A DNA stretch of 64,000 nt from Halapricum hydrolyticum (lineage in GTDB: Archaea > Halobacteriota > Halobacteria > Halobacteriales > Haloarculaceae). Both the position numbers and the translations under genes were made by a program. The notes under the pieces were generated by a model. That model made no database searches. It worked only from the letters and a program-made list of their open reading frames with translations, and was not told the origin of the DNA. This document shows positions 51,093 to 59,845 of this stretch, piece by piece (position 1 is the first letter of the stretch; every line of letters begins with the position of its first letter). The stretch spans positions 138,093 through 202,092 of the forward strand of contig NZ_JAOPKC010000003.1 of the NCBI RefSeq assembly GCF_025517535.1. Direction: 5' to 3'.

Positions 51093-51761
51093 TACGACGT
51101 CACCGCGAACCGAGCGGCCGTCCTGGCGGTCGCGATACGCCTCGACGGCGTCGGCTGCCTCGCGCGCCTCGTCGTCGTCCATTCCGAGCATCGACAGCGC
51201 GTCCGCGAGCGTGGGGAAGGCGAGCGATCCGTCCCGGAGCTTCTCGACGGCGTCGTCGCTGCGGCGGCCGCTGTCCTCGCCGTCGCCGAGCCACAGACAG
51301 ACGCCGCGGGGATCGAGTAGCTGTTCGTAGTTGCCGCGGGCCCGCGCCCCCTCGAGACGCTGGGTGACGTTGTCCTCGAAGGAGGCGTTGCAGACTTCCA
51401 GATGAACGGGTTCGTCCGGTTCGAGCAGGTGTGCGGCGAGACACTGCTCGGGTGCGACGTGACCGCTCTGATTGGCGCGGACGTACTCGGGATACTGCTG
51501 TGCCCACTCTGCCCGGACCGTCTGGCCGACTCCCTCGACGCCGTGTGTCTCCCGGAAGCGCTCGGCGGCCGCCTCGTCGCGCCCGAACAGGAGGTCCTTG
51601 GTCACGTAGACGTTCAGCCGATCGACCGGATCCATTCCGAGGGCGACGTCGCCGTAGACCCACACTTCCCGGACGGGGACCGGCATGATTTCGGTCGCGA
51701 CCGTCTCGACGATGGCTTCGGCGCGGTCGAGGGCAGCATCGCGGTCGAGCGTCGTCATCAT
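51090..51761 (-). CDS. Conserved haloarchaeal protein, DUF7095-like
   Basis: This is a 223-aa acidic protein with the N-terminal segment EVWVYGDVALGMDPVDRLNV (near residues 31-50) and the helical C-part MLGMDDDEAREAADAVEAYR. It seems a haloarchaea-restricted family (recalled as DUF7095) of unknown function. A nucleotidyltransferase-like or sugar-like fold cannot be judged. The stop is supplied by the right terminus of TnpB element 2. Start at 51761 or 51758. Confidence 0.55.
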   Translation of the reverse strand: MMTTLDRDAALDRAEAIVETVATEIMPVPVREVWVYGDVALGMDPVDRLNVYVTKDLLFGRDEAAAERFRETHGVEGVGQTVRAEWAQQYPEYVRANQSGHVAPEQCLAAHLLEPDEPVHLEVCNASFEDNVTQRLEGARARGNYEQLLDPRGVCLWLGDGEDSGRRSDDAVEKLRDGSLAFPTLADALSMLGMDDDEAREAADAVEAYRDRQDGRSVRGDVV

Positions 51762-51904
51762 CTCCAGTCCGGGTTCGAGCGAGAAAACGGTTGCCCGACG
51801 ATCCGCGGACGAGCGTCTCCGGGTTCCGGATCCCTCATGATCGACGATCTAGTCAGACCGACAGAAGCGAAGCCACTTTACCGGGAGCAAACCTGGACCG
51901 TGAT

Positions 51905-52396
51905 ATGAAGGTCGCGCTGGGCGGGACGTTCGATCCGATCCACGACGGCCACCGGGCACTGTTCGAGCGCGCGTTCGAACTGGGCGACGTCACGGTCGGC
52001 CTCACCAGCGACGAACTGGCCCCGCGTACCCGCCAGGAGGACCGCCACGTCCGCAGCTACGAGCAGCGCAGACGCGATCTCGAACGGGAACTGGGGTCGT
52101 ACGCCGAGGAGTACGTCCGTGAGTTCGAGATCAGGAAGCTGACCGAGCCGACGGGCATCGCGACGGAACCGCAGTTCGACGTACTCGTCGTCTCGCCCGA
52201 GACCGAGACCGGTGGCCGCCGGATCAACGAGATCCGCCGGGAGAACGGTCACGACCCGCTCGACATCGAGGTCGTCGATCACGTGCTCGCCGAAGACGGC
52301 GACATCATCTCGAGCACGCGGATCGTCAGCGGCGAGATCGACGAACACGGGAATCTCACACCCGAGCGCGAGGGACGCAAGCCCATCGAAGAGTGA
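51905..52396 (+). CDS. coaD: Phosphopantetheine adenylyltransferase
   Basis: This enzyme adenylates 4'-phosphopantetheine in CoA synthesis (archaeal type). It is 163 aa. The nucleotidylyl transferase signature GGTFDPIHDGHRALF (residues 6-20) contains the HxGH motif as HDGH. The C-terminal ISSTRIVSGEIDE resembles the ISSTRI segment of this family. ATG 51905 is the natural start (MKVALGGTFDP). Confidence 0.9.
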   Translation: MKVALGGTFDPIHDGHRALFERAFELGDVTVGLTSDELAPRTRQEDRHVRSYEQRRRDLERELGSYAEEYVREFEIRKLTEPTGIATEPQFDVLVVSPETETGGRRINEIRRENGHDPLDIEVVDHVLAEDGDIISSTRIVSGEIDEHGNLTPEREGRKPIEE

Positions 52397-52786
52397 TCAC
52401 CACTCGGGCGCGTCGAACCCGGCGGATTCGAGGATGTCCTTCCACCGGTTCTGAATCGCCAGTCGCGAGACCCCGGTCGCGTCTGCGACCGCATTCTGAG
52501 AGCGCTGCTCGCCGGTCGTAAGCGCGCTCACGTAGACGCTCGCGGCGAGCACGGCTCGCTTCGAGCGGGCTGACTCGGGCGCGTTCGTCAAGAACAGGTC
52601 GACCGCTCGCGAGCGCGCTTCGGTCCCCAGCTCGAGGCGCTCGCTCGCCTCCTCGATGGCGGCGATCCACTCCTCGTTCTCGACGGCGTCGCGAGCGCGG
52701 TACACGCCCCCCATTCGGTGGGCGAGTGCAAAAACCTGTTCGGTCGTTTCACGCCTGCTTTCCCGCGTACTGGCTCGACTAGACAC
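52397..52786 (-). CDS. Mini-TFB: single cyclin-like TFIIB-related protein
   Basis: This 129-aa protein has one TFIIB-type cyclin fold (SKRAVLAASVYVSALTTGEQ and RSQNAVADATGVSRLAIQNR, near residues 74-113). There is no zinc ribbon, B-finger or second repeat. It resembles a family of short TFB-like proteins in haloarchaea. It may modulate transcription by competing for TBP/DNA or RNA polymerase. It converges with coaD with no intergenic base between their stops. Confidence 0.7.
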   Translation of the reverse strand: MSSRASTRESRRETTEQVFALAHRMGGVYRARDAVENEEWIAAIEEASERLELGTEARSRAVDLFLTNAPESARSKRAVLAASVYVSALTTGEQRSQNAVADATGVSRLAIQNRWKDILESAGFDAPEW

Positions 52787-52833
52787 AGGTCACTAGCAAA
52801 CATTTTTGCGTGATACTGTCTAACATACAAACG

Positions 52834-52968
52834 ATGGTCCGAAATACTACGGAGTGTCCGGACTGCGGGGGTACAGGGAGACAAGCTGGCAGCATCTGCT
52901 CGACCTGCGGTGGCACGGGTCGAGAGCCAGAACTGACGCCGAACGAGAAGCCGCTTTACATTTCCTGA
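52834..52968 (+). CDS. Tiny zinc-binding protein with CxxCGGTG repeats (44 aa)
   Basis: The open frame reads MVRNTTECPDCGGTGRQAG, then SICSTCGGTGREPE, then a short tail, with two CxxCGGTG units as in the DnaJ zinc-finger domain. The frame was missed by size cut-offs. The start is preceded by AT-rich DNA (ATACTGTCTAACATAC near 52813-52828). A zinc-bound mini-protein is likely; its partner is unknown. Confidence 0.6.
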   Translation: MVRNTTECPDCGGTGRQAGSICSTCGGTGREPELTPNEKPLYIS

Positions 52969-52992
52969 ACGCACGTTCGCCTCACGTCGCCA

Positions 52993-53652
52993 CTATCTCC
53001 CCTGTGTCAGTCGGAATCCGATCTGCTGAGGGAGGCCCGCGTCGACGACCTCGTGGACGACGGCGTCGGTGTCGTACTCGACGCGGTGTTCCGCGACGGT
53101 CCGGGCGTCGGGATCGATGACGCTGTAGGCTGCCCGGTGATCCCGATCGCGCGGCTGGCCGACGCTGCCGGGGTTGAGAACGATCCCCTCGTCGTAGATC
53201 TCGTGGTGCTGGACGTGGGTGTGTCCCATGATCAGCACGTCCTCGTCGCCGAGCAACTCGGGACTGAACTCCGAGGGGCGAGTGTAGTGGTCCGGATCGT
53301 CCGGGTGGCCGTGGACGATCTTCACGCGGCCGTCGAACAGTGTCCGCTCGGTTGGCAACTCCGCCAGCCACTCGATCTGTTCCTCCGTCAGGTGCTCGCG
53401 CGCGTACTCGACGCCTGCGGCGGCCATGTCGTTGAAACCGGGGTACTTGCCGGTGACGACTGCCCGGTCGTGATTGCCCTCGACGGTCGGGATGTCGGCG
53501 TCCCGGATTCGATCGACGCATTCGCCCGGCCAGGGATTGTACCCGACGACGTCGCCCGCGCAGACGAGTTCGTCGACCTCCGGCATGTCCGACAACACGG
53601 CGTCCAGCGCGACGATGTTCCCGTGTACGTCCGAGATGACCCCGATCTGCAT
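52993..53652 (-). CDS. Metallophosphoesterase (YfcE/MJ0936-like)
   Basis: This 219-aa calcineurin-like phosphoesterase has the standard motifs: ISDVHGN (residues 6-12), GDVVGYNPWPGEC, GNHDRAVV (near residues 60-67) and HGHPDD / MGHTHVQ. It needs two metal ions and hydrolyses phosphodiesters; cAMP-type or nucleotide substrates are possible. ATG 53652 was chosen because the fold starts there. It is divergent from the TrmB-like gene. Confidence 0.88.
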   Translation of the reverse strand: MQIGVISDVHGNIVALDAVLSDMPEVDELVCAGDVVGYNPWPGECVDRIRDADIPTVEGNHDRAVVTGKYPGFNDMAAAGVEYAREHLTEEQIEWLAELPTERTLFDGRVKIVHGHPDDPDHYTRPSEFSPELLGDEDVLIMGHTHVQHHEIYDEGIVLNPGSVGQPRDRDHRAAYSVIDPDARTVAEHRVEYDTDAVVHEVVDAGLPQQIGFRLTQGR

Positions 53653-53798
53653 GCCCCTGTTTCTGTGTGGGACGAACTTATAACGTCCGTTGTCGTGCCA
53701 ATCGCTGACCACATCCCTTTTGCTCGTGCTGTTAGTATATCGGTCACAACAGATGGATCCGAGAGCGACGACGCGCTGCCGGACGGGGGCATAGCATT

Positions 53799-54560
53799 AT
53801 GGACGAGGAAACAACCGTCGAGGCCCTCACGCGGCTGGGGCTGACGACCTACGAGGCGCGGGTATTCGTCGCCCTCCAGCGGCTCGGGACGGGCACGGCG
53901 AGTGACGTCGCGGAGATCACGGCCGTACCGCGTTCGCAGGTGTACGGTGCCGCCGAGGATCTCCAGGCGCGTGGCCTGCTCGACGTCCAGCAGACCCGAC
54001 CGACGGTGTACCGTCCCGTCTCGCCCGAGGAAGCCGAGCGACGCCTGCTCTCGCAACTGGAATCGGTCGGTCGGGACGCCTTCGGGTATCTGGCGGACGT
54101 CCGGGGAAGCGTCGAAAACGACGAGGAACGGAGCGAGGCGATCTGGACGATCCGTGGCCGGGCGAACGTCCGCGACCGGGTAATCGACCTGATCGACGGC
54201 GCCGACGACCGGATCGTCTACGGCACGCCGCGACCGGAGCTACTCGAAGACGAGGTGCTGGCGGTGCTGACGGAAGCCGCAGACGCTGGCGTCGACGCGG
54301 CCGTCGTCAGCGACGAGCCGTCAGTCCTCGAGTCGGTGCCCGCCGACGGGCCGGTACGGGTCGTTCCGCAACCCGCAGATCGCCAGCCCGAGGTCAGCAC
54401 GGCCCGGGTGTTGCTTGTCGACAGCGATACGCTCCTGATGAGCGTCGTCTCGGCGGCCGTCGGGGACGACGATCAGGAGGTCGCGTTCTGGAGCGCTGGC
54501 ACCGCGTTCGCGACCGTGCTCGTCACGCTGTCCGAGGAACTGATCGAATTGGATCGCTAG
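53799..54560 (+). CDS. TrmB-family transcription regulator
   Basis: This is a 253-aa regulator with an N-terminal winged-helix TrmB domain (LTRLGLTTYEARVFVALQRL near residues 10-29, and VAEITAVPRSQVYGAAEDLQ near 38-57). A C-terminal domain of the kind that senses sugars or other ligands follows. TrmB regulators control sugar metabolism and transport in archaea. An AT-rich TTAGTATATCGGTCAC word stands near 53733-53748 and may be its promoter or operator. The effector is unknown. Confidence 0.8.
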   Translation: MDEETTVEALTRLGLTTYEARVFVALQRLGTGTASDVAEITAVPRSQVYGAAEDLQARGLLDVQQTRPTVYRPVSPEEAERRLLSQLESVGRDAFGYLADVRGSVENDEERSEAIWTIRGRANVRDRVIDLIDGADDRIVYGTPRPELLEDEVLAVLTEAADAGVDAAVVSDEPSVLESVPADGPVRVVPQPADRQPEVSTARVLLVDSDTLLMSVVSAAVGDDDQEVAFWSAGTAFATVLVTLSEELIELDR

Positions 54561-54601
54561 ATCACGCGAACGCAGTGCCGATGGCCGTCTCTATTGTCTT
54601 G

Positions 54602-57220
54602 CTATGAATCCAATCTGGCCAGAGCGACACCGAGTATGACGATCGCCAGCAGGGCGGCGACGACACCGAAGCCGGGACCGAACCCGTCGCCTGATTCGGC
54701 CGCGTCATCCTGTCGGGTCGTTTCCCCGTCGTCAGTCTGTCCAGATTCGTCGGTTTCCCGGTCGGTCTGGCCGCCCTCGTCGGTCGTCTGTTCGGTTTCT
54801 TGGTCAGTGGTCGTGTCGTCCCCAGACGGGCTTTCGGCGACGATCGTTCCCGACGCGCTGCCGTCGCTGGTTTCGACGGTGAACGTGTGCTCGCCCTGAA
54901 GGCTGAAGGCAAACGAGGCGGAGACACGAGTATTCTCGCCGGCGTCCAGCGCGATCGGCTCGTCGCTGAGGGTTGCGCCGTCGACACTGAATTCGACTGT
55001 GTCATTGCCGGCAACGCCGCCGGAGTTCTCGACAGTGACGGTCACGCCAGCGTCGCTGCCGGTTTCGACGGTGTCGGGACTGACGACGTTGGTAATCTCG
55101 ACGGTCGCGGGTTCGCGCACGTCGGTCTCGGTACTGGCCTTGTCATTGACAGCTTCGACGGTGTGGGTCACGGCTCCCGCTTCCGCGAGTGGCTGCTCGA
55201 ACGTGACTGCGCTGGTACCGGGTTCGAGCGTGACGAGTTCAGTCGCGACTTGCTCACCGTCGAGTGCGTAGCTGACCGGTACATCGACGGGGACGTTCGC
55301 TTCATTGACGATTGTCGCGGTCACGTCAGCGGCCTCGCCGGTTACCACCTGATCGGTGGCGGTGACGTTCGCGACCGTGATCGTCGAGCGCGGAACGACT
55401 TCGACGCTGCCAGCTGCGATCGAGTTGACCGTCAGGTTGTACGTGCCTGGTTCGCTGGGCGTCCAGGCGAACGCCGTCGTATTCGTCTCTTCTGCCCCGA
55501 CAGTCACGTCCCGGGTCTGGACGACGGTATCCTCGGCGAGGAGCGTCGCCGTCTCGGAGCCGGCCAGTCGGTCGGGATTTTCGAGCGTCGCCGAGACGGT
55601 CGCCTCCTGACCGACGAGGAGCGTTTCCGTGGCGAGTGACGCGTCGGTGACCGAGACCTCGGGTGGTTCGACGACCTCCAGTGTGCCGGCGATTTCGCCG
55701 CCGACAGTCGGGGTGTAGCTGCCGGTCTCGGTCGGCGTCCAGCGGAAGGCGACCGATTGCTCGTCGCGACCGTCGACAGTCACAGACGTCGATTCGATCG
55801 TCTCGTTGTCGACCTGCAGGCCGAACGTCTCCGTCCCCTCCAGATCGCCGACGTTCTCGACAGTCGCGTCGACGCTGACCGTCGTGTCCCGGGCGACGAT
55901 CGGTTCGTCCAGCGTGGTCTCGGCGACGCCGAGATCCGGCGGCGCGAGCAGTTTGACGGTCGCCGTGTCGGTGTGGCCCGCCAGCGAGGCCGTGACTTCG
56001 GCGGTGCCGCGGTCAGTCGACTGGAGCGTGCCGTTCTCGATCGAGGCCGCCGAGGTGTTCACGTCGTACTCGGCGGTGGTCGTCGCCGTGGTATCGTTGC
56101 TTGCGGCCAGTTCGAGCGTGACTGTCACCTCGGTCGATTCGTCGACGAGGATGCGGTCCTCGGCGAGGTCGAGCGAGAGATCCTGGATACGCCACTGCTG
56201 AACTGGCAGGTCGTCGGTCGCGGCCCAGACCTCCTCGAAGTCGAGGCCGTCCATGTGCTCGCGGGCCTGTGGGCCGGTCATCTGCTCGCGTGAGAGTGCC
56301 GTCCCGTGCTGGGACGTGGTTCCGCTGATCTCCGGACTCCAGTAGACGTCGCGGACGGCACCTTCGACCTCACCGAAGACTCTGTTTTCGACTTCGCTGT
56401 TGAGGATCGATTGTTGGACGCTGTATATCCGGTCCGGAGCGACGCCGTATATTGCACCGTCGGTATCGACACGGGCATTTCGGAGGGACCCATCACTTCC
56501 AGTAGGTATCGCGTGGAAGGAACCAGACTTCAGACTTCCGTCAACCACATCAGCGTTGACATACACCTGATCAGCAGGACCACCGAGGAATTTAGCCAGT
56601 CCCTGGCTGCCATCGGGAAGAGTAACATTCACAGCAACACGCTTGATCAAGCCTTGCTGAAAATGGTCTCGAGTAATCCCACCAGCATTATCCTCGTCTG
56701 CTCTAATTTCGCCGGCTATGACGACATCTTGTATCTTTCCTTCATTAGCAACAGTAATACCGCCAGCAAGCTCACCACGTATAAAAACACTCTGTAAAGT
56801 GAGATTTTTGATAACCCCACTTGACCCAATATTTTCGAAAATGCCGGCCTTTCGCTCCCCCGGACGGAACACGGTGAGGTCGGTCACAGTGTGACCTTGT
56901 CCGTCAAGTGTACCTGTGAACACATCTGGATAGTTTCCGATTGGTTCGAACCCCTGTCCATTATTCCAGTCTTCGGTTTCTGAGGCATTAATGTCGTTGC
57001 CCAGCACGTAGTGCGCGCTTTTGTCCTGTCCGATCGCCTGCAGTTCACGAGCATCAGTGATGATGTACGGATCATCGTCTGTACCATTCCCTTCCATTTC
57101 ATCAAGCGATACGTCCTCGGCTGCCGCGGCAGGCGCCGTGAATATACCGACACCAATCACGAACAACGCGAGTAGTGTTACTATCGCGGGGCCCCACGCC
57201 CCACACACCTTCGATGACAT
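54602..57220 (-). CDS. PGF-CTERM surface protein with GLUG- and CARDB-like domains
   Basis: This is an 872-aa secreted protein. A signal peptide is present (residues 8-33). An N-terminal GLUG-like region (residues 40-330, with ITDARELQAIGQ and GTLDGQGHTV) is followed by four to five CARDB/Ig-like units (residues 340-785). A Thr/Asp/Glu-rich stalk leads to a C-terminal PGF-CTERM tripartite signal (GDGFGPGFGVVAALLAIVIL), typical of lipid-anchored S-layer-like proteins processed by an archaeosortase. The 5' third has clearly lower GC than the rest, which suggests a mosaic gene. It is probably a cell-surface adhesin or envelope component. Confidence 0.85.
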   Translation of the reverse strand: MSSKVCGAWGPAIVTLLALFVIGVGIFTAPAAAAEDVSLDEMEGNGTDDDPYIITDARELQAIGQDKSAHYVLGNDINASETEDWNNGQGFEPIGNYPDVFTGTLDGQGHTVTDLTVFRPGERKAGIFENIGSSGVIKNLTLQSVFIRGELAGGITVANEGKIQDVVIAGEIRADEDNAGGITRDHFQQGLIKRVAVNVTLPDGSQGLAKFLGGPADQVYVNADVVDGSLKSGSFHAIPTGSDGSLRNARVDTDGAIYGVAPDRIYSVQQSILNSEVENRVFGEVEGAVRDVYWSPEISGTTSQHGTALSREQMTGPQAREHMDGLDFEEVWAATDDLPVQQWRIQDLSLDLAEDRILVDESTEVTVTLELAASNDTTATTTAEYDVNTSAASIENGTLQSTDRGTAEVTASLAGHTDTATVKLLAPPDLGVAETTLDEPIVARDTTVSVDATVENVGDLEGTETFGLQVDNETIESTSVTVDGRDEQSVAFRWTPTETGSYTPTVGGEIAGTLEVVEPPEVSVTDASLATETLLVGQEATVSATLENPDRLAGSETATLLAEDTVVQTRDVTVGAEETNTTAFAWTPSEPGTYNLTVNSIAAGSVEVVPRSTITVANVTATDQVVTGEAADVTATIVNEANVPVDVPVSYALDGEQVATELVTLEPGTSAVTFEQPLAEAGAVTHTVEAVNDKASTETDVREPATVEITNVVSPDTVETGSDAGVTVTVENSGGVAGNDTVEFSVDGATLSDEPIALDAGENTRVSASFAFSLQGEHTFTVETSDGSASGTIVAESPSGDDTTTDQETEQTTDEGGQTDRETDESGQTDDGETTRQDDAAESGDGFGPGFGVVAALLAIVILGVALARLDS

Positions 57221-57343
57221 CAGTCAATCCCGAATTAGTCATCATATAAAATTCTTCTCATATCTACTTGCAATAGAAATGTTTGATTAATGTGGTGTGG
57301 GTAATTATAGTGCGAAATATAAGATCTATGCTCTGCTAGCGTC

Positions 57344-57823
57344 CTACGCGTTGGGATTCAGAAGTGTGATCTTGTCGATCTGGTCATCCTTGTAATTGCC
57401 GTCTCCTGGTGGCTTGATATGGACTTCTATCTCTCCCGATTCCTGTCCGGGCCTCCAGTCGACGTCGTCTTCGGGACTAATATTTATTTCACTAGTTGTC
57501 GTCCCATCATAGTCTGTTTCGTCGAATGTGGTATCCGATTCATCCAGATTTGCCGTCCCCGATTTGAGATACACGGTTGCGTTCGGGATTCCCTGTCCAT
57601 CCTCATCAGTCACGTTCACTTTTAGATCATATCCTGTTTCACCTGTCAGAACCTCCTCGTTCGGATTTGCCGACAACTCTTCCTCACCGACAGCACCGAT
57701 GTCGTCGATGATGGTCATCATGACCGACAGCGCCGCGACCCCCACCACGATGGCGATCACGAGCCTGATTGGTAACCCCTCGATACCCCGTTCGTCCGTG
57801 CGGAACGATCTCCGTTCGCGCAT
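57344..57823 (-). CDS. Type IV pilin-like surface protein
   Basis: This is a 159-aa protein with a class-III-type pilin leader. A charged N-terminus (MRERRSFRTDERGIEG) is followed by a hydrophobic helix (PIRLVIAIVVGVAALSVMM). The A24 peptidase encoded at 26.7 kb could cut before the helix, although the usual G-x-S/T processing site is only loosely matched. The outer part (residues 55-159) is acidic, with a beta-rich Ig-like region (KVNVTDEDGQGIPNATVYLK). Lower GC content is shared with the 5' half of the neighbouring surface protein gene. It may be a minor pilin or archaellum-like subunit. Confidence 0.65.
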   Translation of the reverse strand: MRERRSFRTDERGIEGLPIRLVIAIVVGVAALSVMMTIIDDIGAVGEEELSANPNEEVLTGETGYDLKVNVTDEDGQGIPNATVYLKSGTANLDESDTTFDETDYDGTTTSEINISPEDDVDWRPGQESGEIEVHIKPPGDGNYKDDQIDKITLLNPNA

Positions 57824-57931
57824 ACGCCAACCGTTGGTCCCGTATTCGTACTTAAATCCTCACACGGCGAAACCGGGGGACTGCGGCCGCGAACCGAAAG
57901 ACAAAATAACCGATTCTGACAGTCTCCGACC

Positions 57932-58981
57932 GTGACGTTCGTCATCGGACGTGGGGAGGGGGAATCGCTCGAAGAACGACCCGCCGGGAAACTGGGGACG
58001 TACCGTGCCCTGGATGGCTCCAGTGGCGCGCCGCTGTATATCGATCTGGACCGCCCGCACGCGATGCTGGTCGTCGGCAAGCGCGGCTACGGCAAGTCCT
58101 ACACCCTAGGTGTGATCGCCGAAGGGCTCGCCCGCGCCGAGGGCGTCGCTCCCGTCGTCGTCGATCCCATGGGCGTGTTCGACACGCTCGCCGACGAGTC
58201 ACGCGGCAGTCCCGTCCCCGCTGCGGTCATGACCGCGCCGCCCGTTCGCCCGAACGTGCTCGATCCCCGGTCGTGGTGCACCCTGCTCGAACTCTCGCCC
58301 GAGAGCGGCGCCGGCGGATTGGTCTGGCAGGCCGCCGAGGCACACGCCAGCCTGGCGGGGATGCGCCAGTACGTCGCGAACGCCGACGCACCCGGGACCG
58401 ACAAACGCGCCGCGATCAACCACCTCGATCTCGCTGACTCGTGGGGGGTATTCGACGAGACGGGCGTCTCGGCCGCCGATCTCGCCGGTCCGGAAATCTC
58501 CGTCGTCGACGTCTCGGAGCTCGACTCCGCACCAATGAACGCCGTCGCACGTGCCGTCGGCGAGGCGCTGTATCGCGCCCGGATCGAGAGGAAAATCGAC
58601 CGGCTCCCCTGGCTCCTGTTCGACGAGGTTCACACCTTCTTCGACGGCGTCGCGTCGGCGGCCCTGGAGACGATCCTGACGCGCGGCCGCGCACCCGGTG
58701 TAAGTCTCGTGATGGCGACCCAGCGTCCCAGCGCGGTCCCGCCAGTCGGGGTCTCCCAGTCCGACGTCATCGTCTCCCACAGACTGACGTCCGGGGCCGA
58801 CATCGAGGCGCTGAAGGCCACCCAGCCGACCTACATGGACGCCTCGCTGGAGGAGCGCATGCCCACCGAAACCGGGGACGTGATCGTCATCGACGACGCG
58901 ACCGAGACGGTCCACGCCGCGACCGTCCGCCGCCGAGACACGCCCCACGGCGGCGACAGCCCTCGTGCCTCCGAACTGTGA
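57932..58981 (+). CDS. HerA/VirB4-like P-loop ATPase
   Basis: This 349-aa ATPase has a Walker A GKRGYGKSYT (near residues 50-59) and a hydrophobic-DE Walker B, WLLFDEVHTFF (near residues 229-239). It also has the SATQRPS-like switch (MATQRPSAVPP, near 258-268). It lacks the long N-terminal HAS barrel of HerA. Such DUF87-type ATPases act in DNA or protein translocation, or in coupling to membrane machinery. It may power the adjacent uncharacterised genes. The start is GTG at 57932. Confidence 0.7.
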   Translation: MTFVIGRGEGESLEERPAGKLGTYRALDGSSGAPLYIDLDRPHAMLVVGKRGYGKSYTLGVIAEGLARAEGVAPVVVDPMGVFDTLADESRGSPVPAAVMTAPPVRPNVLDPRSWCTLLELSPESGAGGLVWQAAEAHASLAGMRQYVANADAPGTDKRAAINHLDLADSWGVFDETGVSAADLAGPEISVVDVSELDSAPMNAVARAVGEALYRARIERKIDRLPWLLFDEVHTFFDGVASAALETILTRGRAPGVSLVMATQRPSAVPPVGVSQSDVIVSHRLTSGADIEALKATQPTYMDASLEERMPTETGDVIVIDDATETVHAATVRRRDTPHGGDSPRASEL

Positions 58982-59060
58982 GCGGTCAGGATCGAGGCGG
59001 ACCGACTGCAGGTCTCCGAATCCGAGGTGGGCCGAGATGGCCGCGCACCGCCGTCGCCGA

Positions 59061-59069
59061 GTTTTAAAT
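59061..59069 (+). promoter_or_regulatory. TATA-like element before the DUF7310-like gene
   Basis: The sequence GTTTTAAATA (about 59060-59070) lies 24-32 bases before the ATG at 59093. This is the spacing expected for a leaderless haloarchaeal transcript, so this gene pair has its own promoter. Confidence 0.5.
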
Positions 59070-59092
59070 ACGAAGACGAGGTCAGGGACGGT

Positions 59093-59845
59093 ATGACTGA
59101 TATCGAGCGACTGGCGGAGCGGCTGTCGGCCGTCGAGCGCACGGTGATCGACGGCGAACACGACTTCGACGAACTGGCAGACCTCGCTGAGGTCGTCGAT
59201 CGGCTCGATCGCCTCGACAACCGGCTCGAGGAACTGGAGGGTCGCGTCGCGGATCTGGAGGGGCAGACTGATTCATTGCAGGGGTACATCGCCAACGTCG
59301 ATTCGGTCAACGAATCCGTCGAGCAGCAATCGGCGTCGGCGCTGGCCGCGGTCGAATCGCTCGAACAGCGCGTCGACGATCTGAAAGCGCACGCGGAGAC
59401 GGTCGACAACGTCGATCAGTACCGGCCGACGACCGGGTCGAGCACGACCGAACAGCCGATCGACGAGGACTCGATCGCCGACACTGTCGACGAACTCGTC
59501 GCGGGGACGGATCGTGAGCAGCGACTCGGTGTCGGCGAGTCCGGGGCCGATGGAGGCTCGCCGGGACGGGCGGACGGCGGTTCGGCCCCGTCACCGGGAC
59601 GGGCTGGTGACGGATCGGCCGATGCGTCCACGCGCGCCGACGATCCGCGCGCCTCTCCCGGCAACCCGCGGGACTCAACTCCCGAGGCTGATCCGGACGA
59701 GATCAACCGTCGCTACGGAGGCCGCCCACTCCCGGTCTCCGATCGCGACGACCGTGCCGGAGCGGACGACGGGAGCGACGACAGTGACGGGTCCGATGGG
59801 AGCGATGGCAGCCTGCTTTCGTCGCTGAAATCGAAACTATCGTGA
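59093..59845 (+). CDS. Coiled-coil protein, DUF7310-like
   Basis: This is a 250-aa protein with a coiled-coil N-terminal half (residues 1-110, LEELEGRVADLEGQTDSLQG) and a long acidic, Ser/Asp/Gly-rich C-terminal half (residues 115-240), disordered in appearance. It resembles a family (recalled as DUF7310) seen in haloarchaea. It overlaps the next gene by four bases (GTGA), so both are made together. The role is unknown; proximity to an ATPase and a pilin suggests a membrane or envelope function. Confidence 0.55.
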   Translation: MTDIERLAERLSAVERTVIDGEHDFDELADLAEVVDRLDRLDNRLEELEGRVADLEGQTDSLQGYIANVDSVNESVEQQSASALAAVESLEQRVDDLKAHAETVDNVDQYRPTTGSSTTEQPIDEDSIADTVDELVAGTDREQRLGVGESGADGGSPGRADGGSAPSPGRAGDGSADASTRADDPRASPGNPRDSTPEADPDEINRRYGGRPLPVSDRDDRAGADDGSDDSDGSDGSDGSLLSSLKSKLS

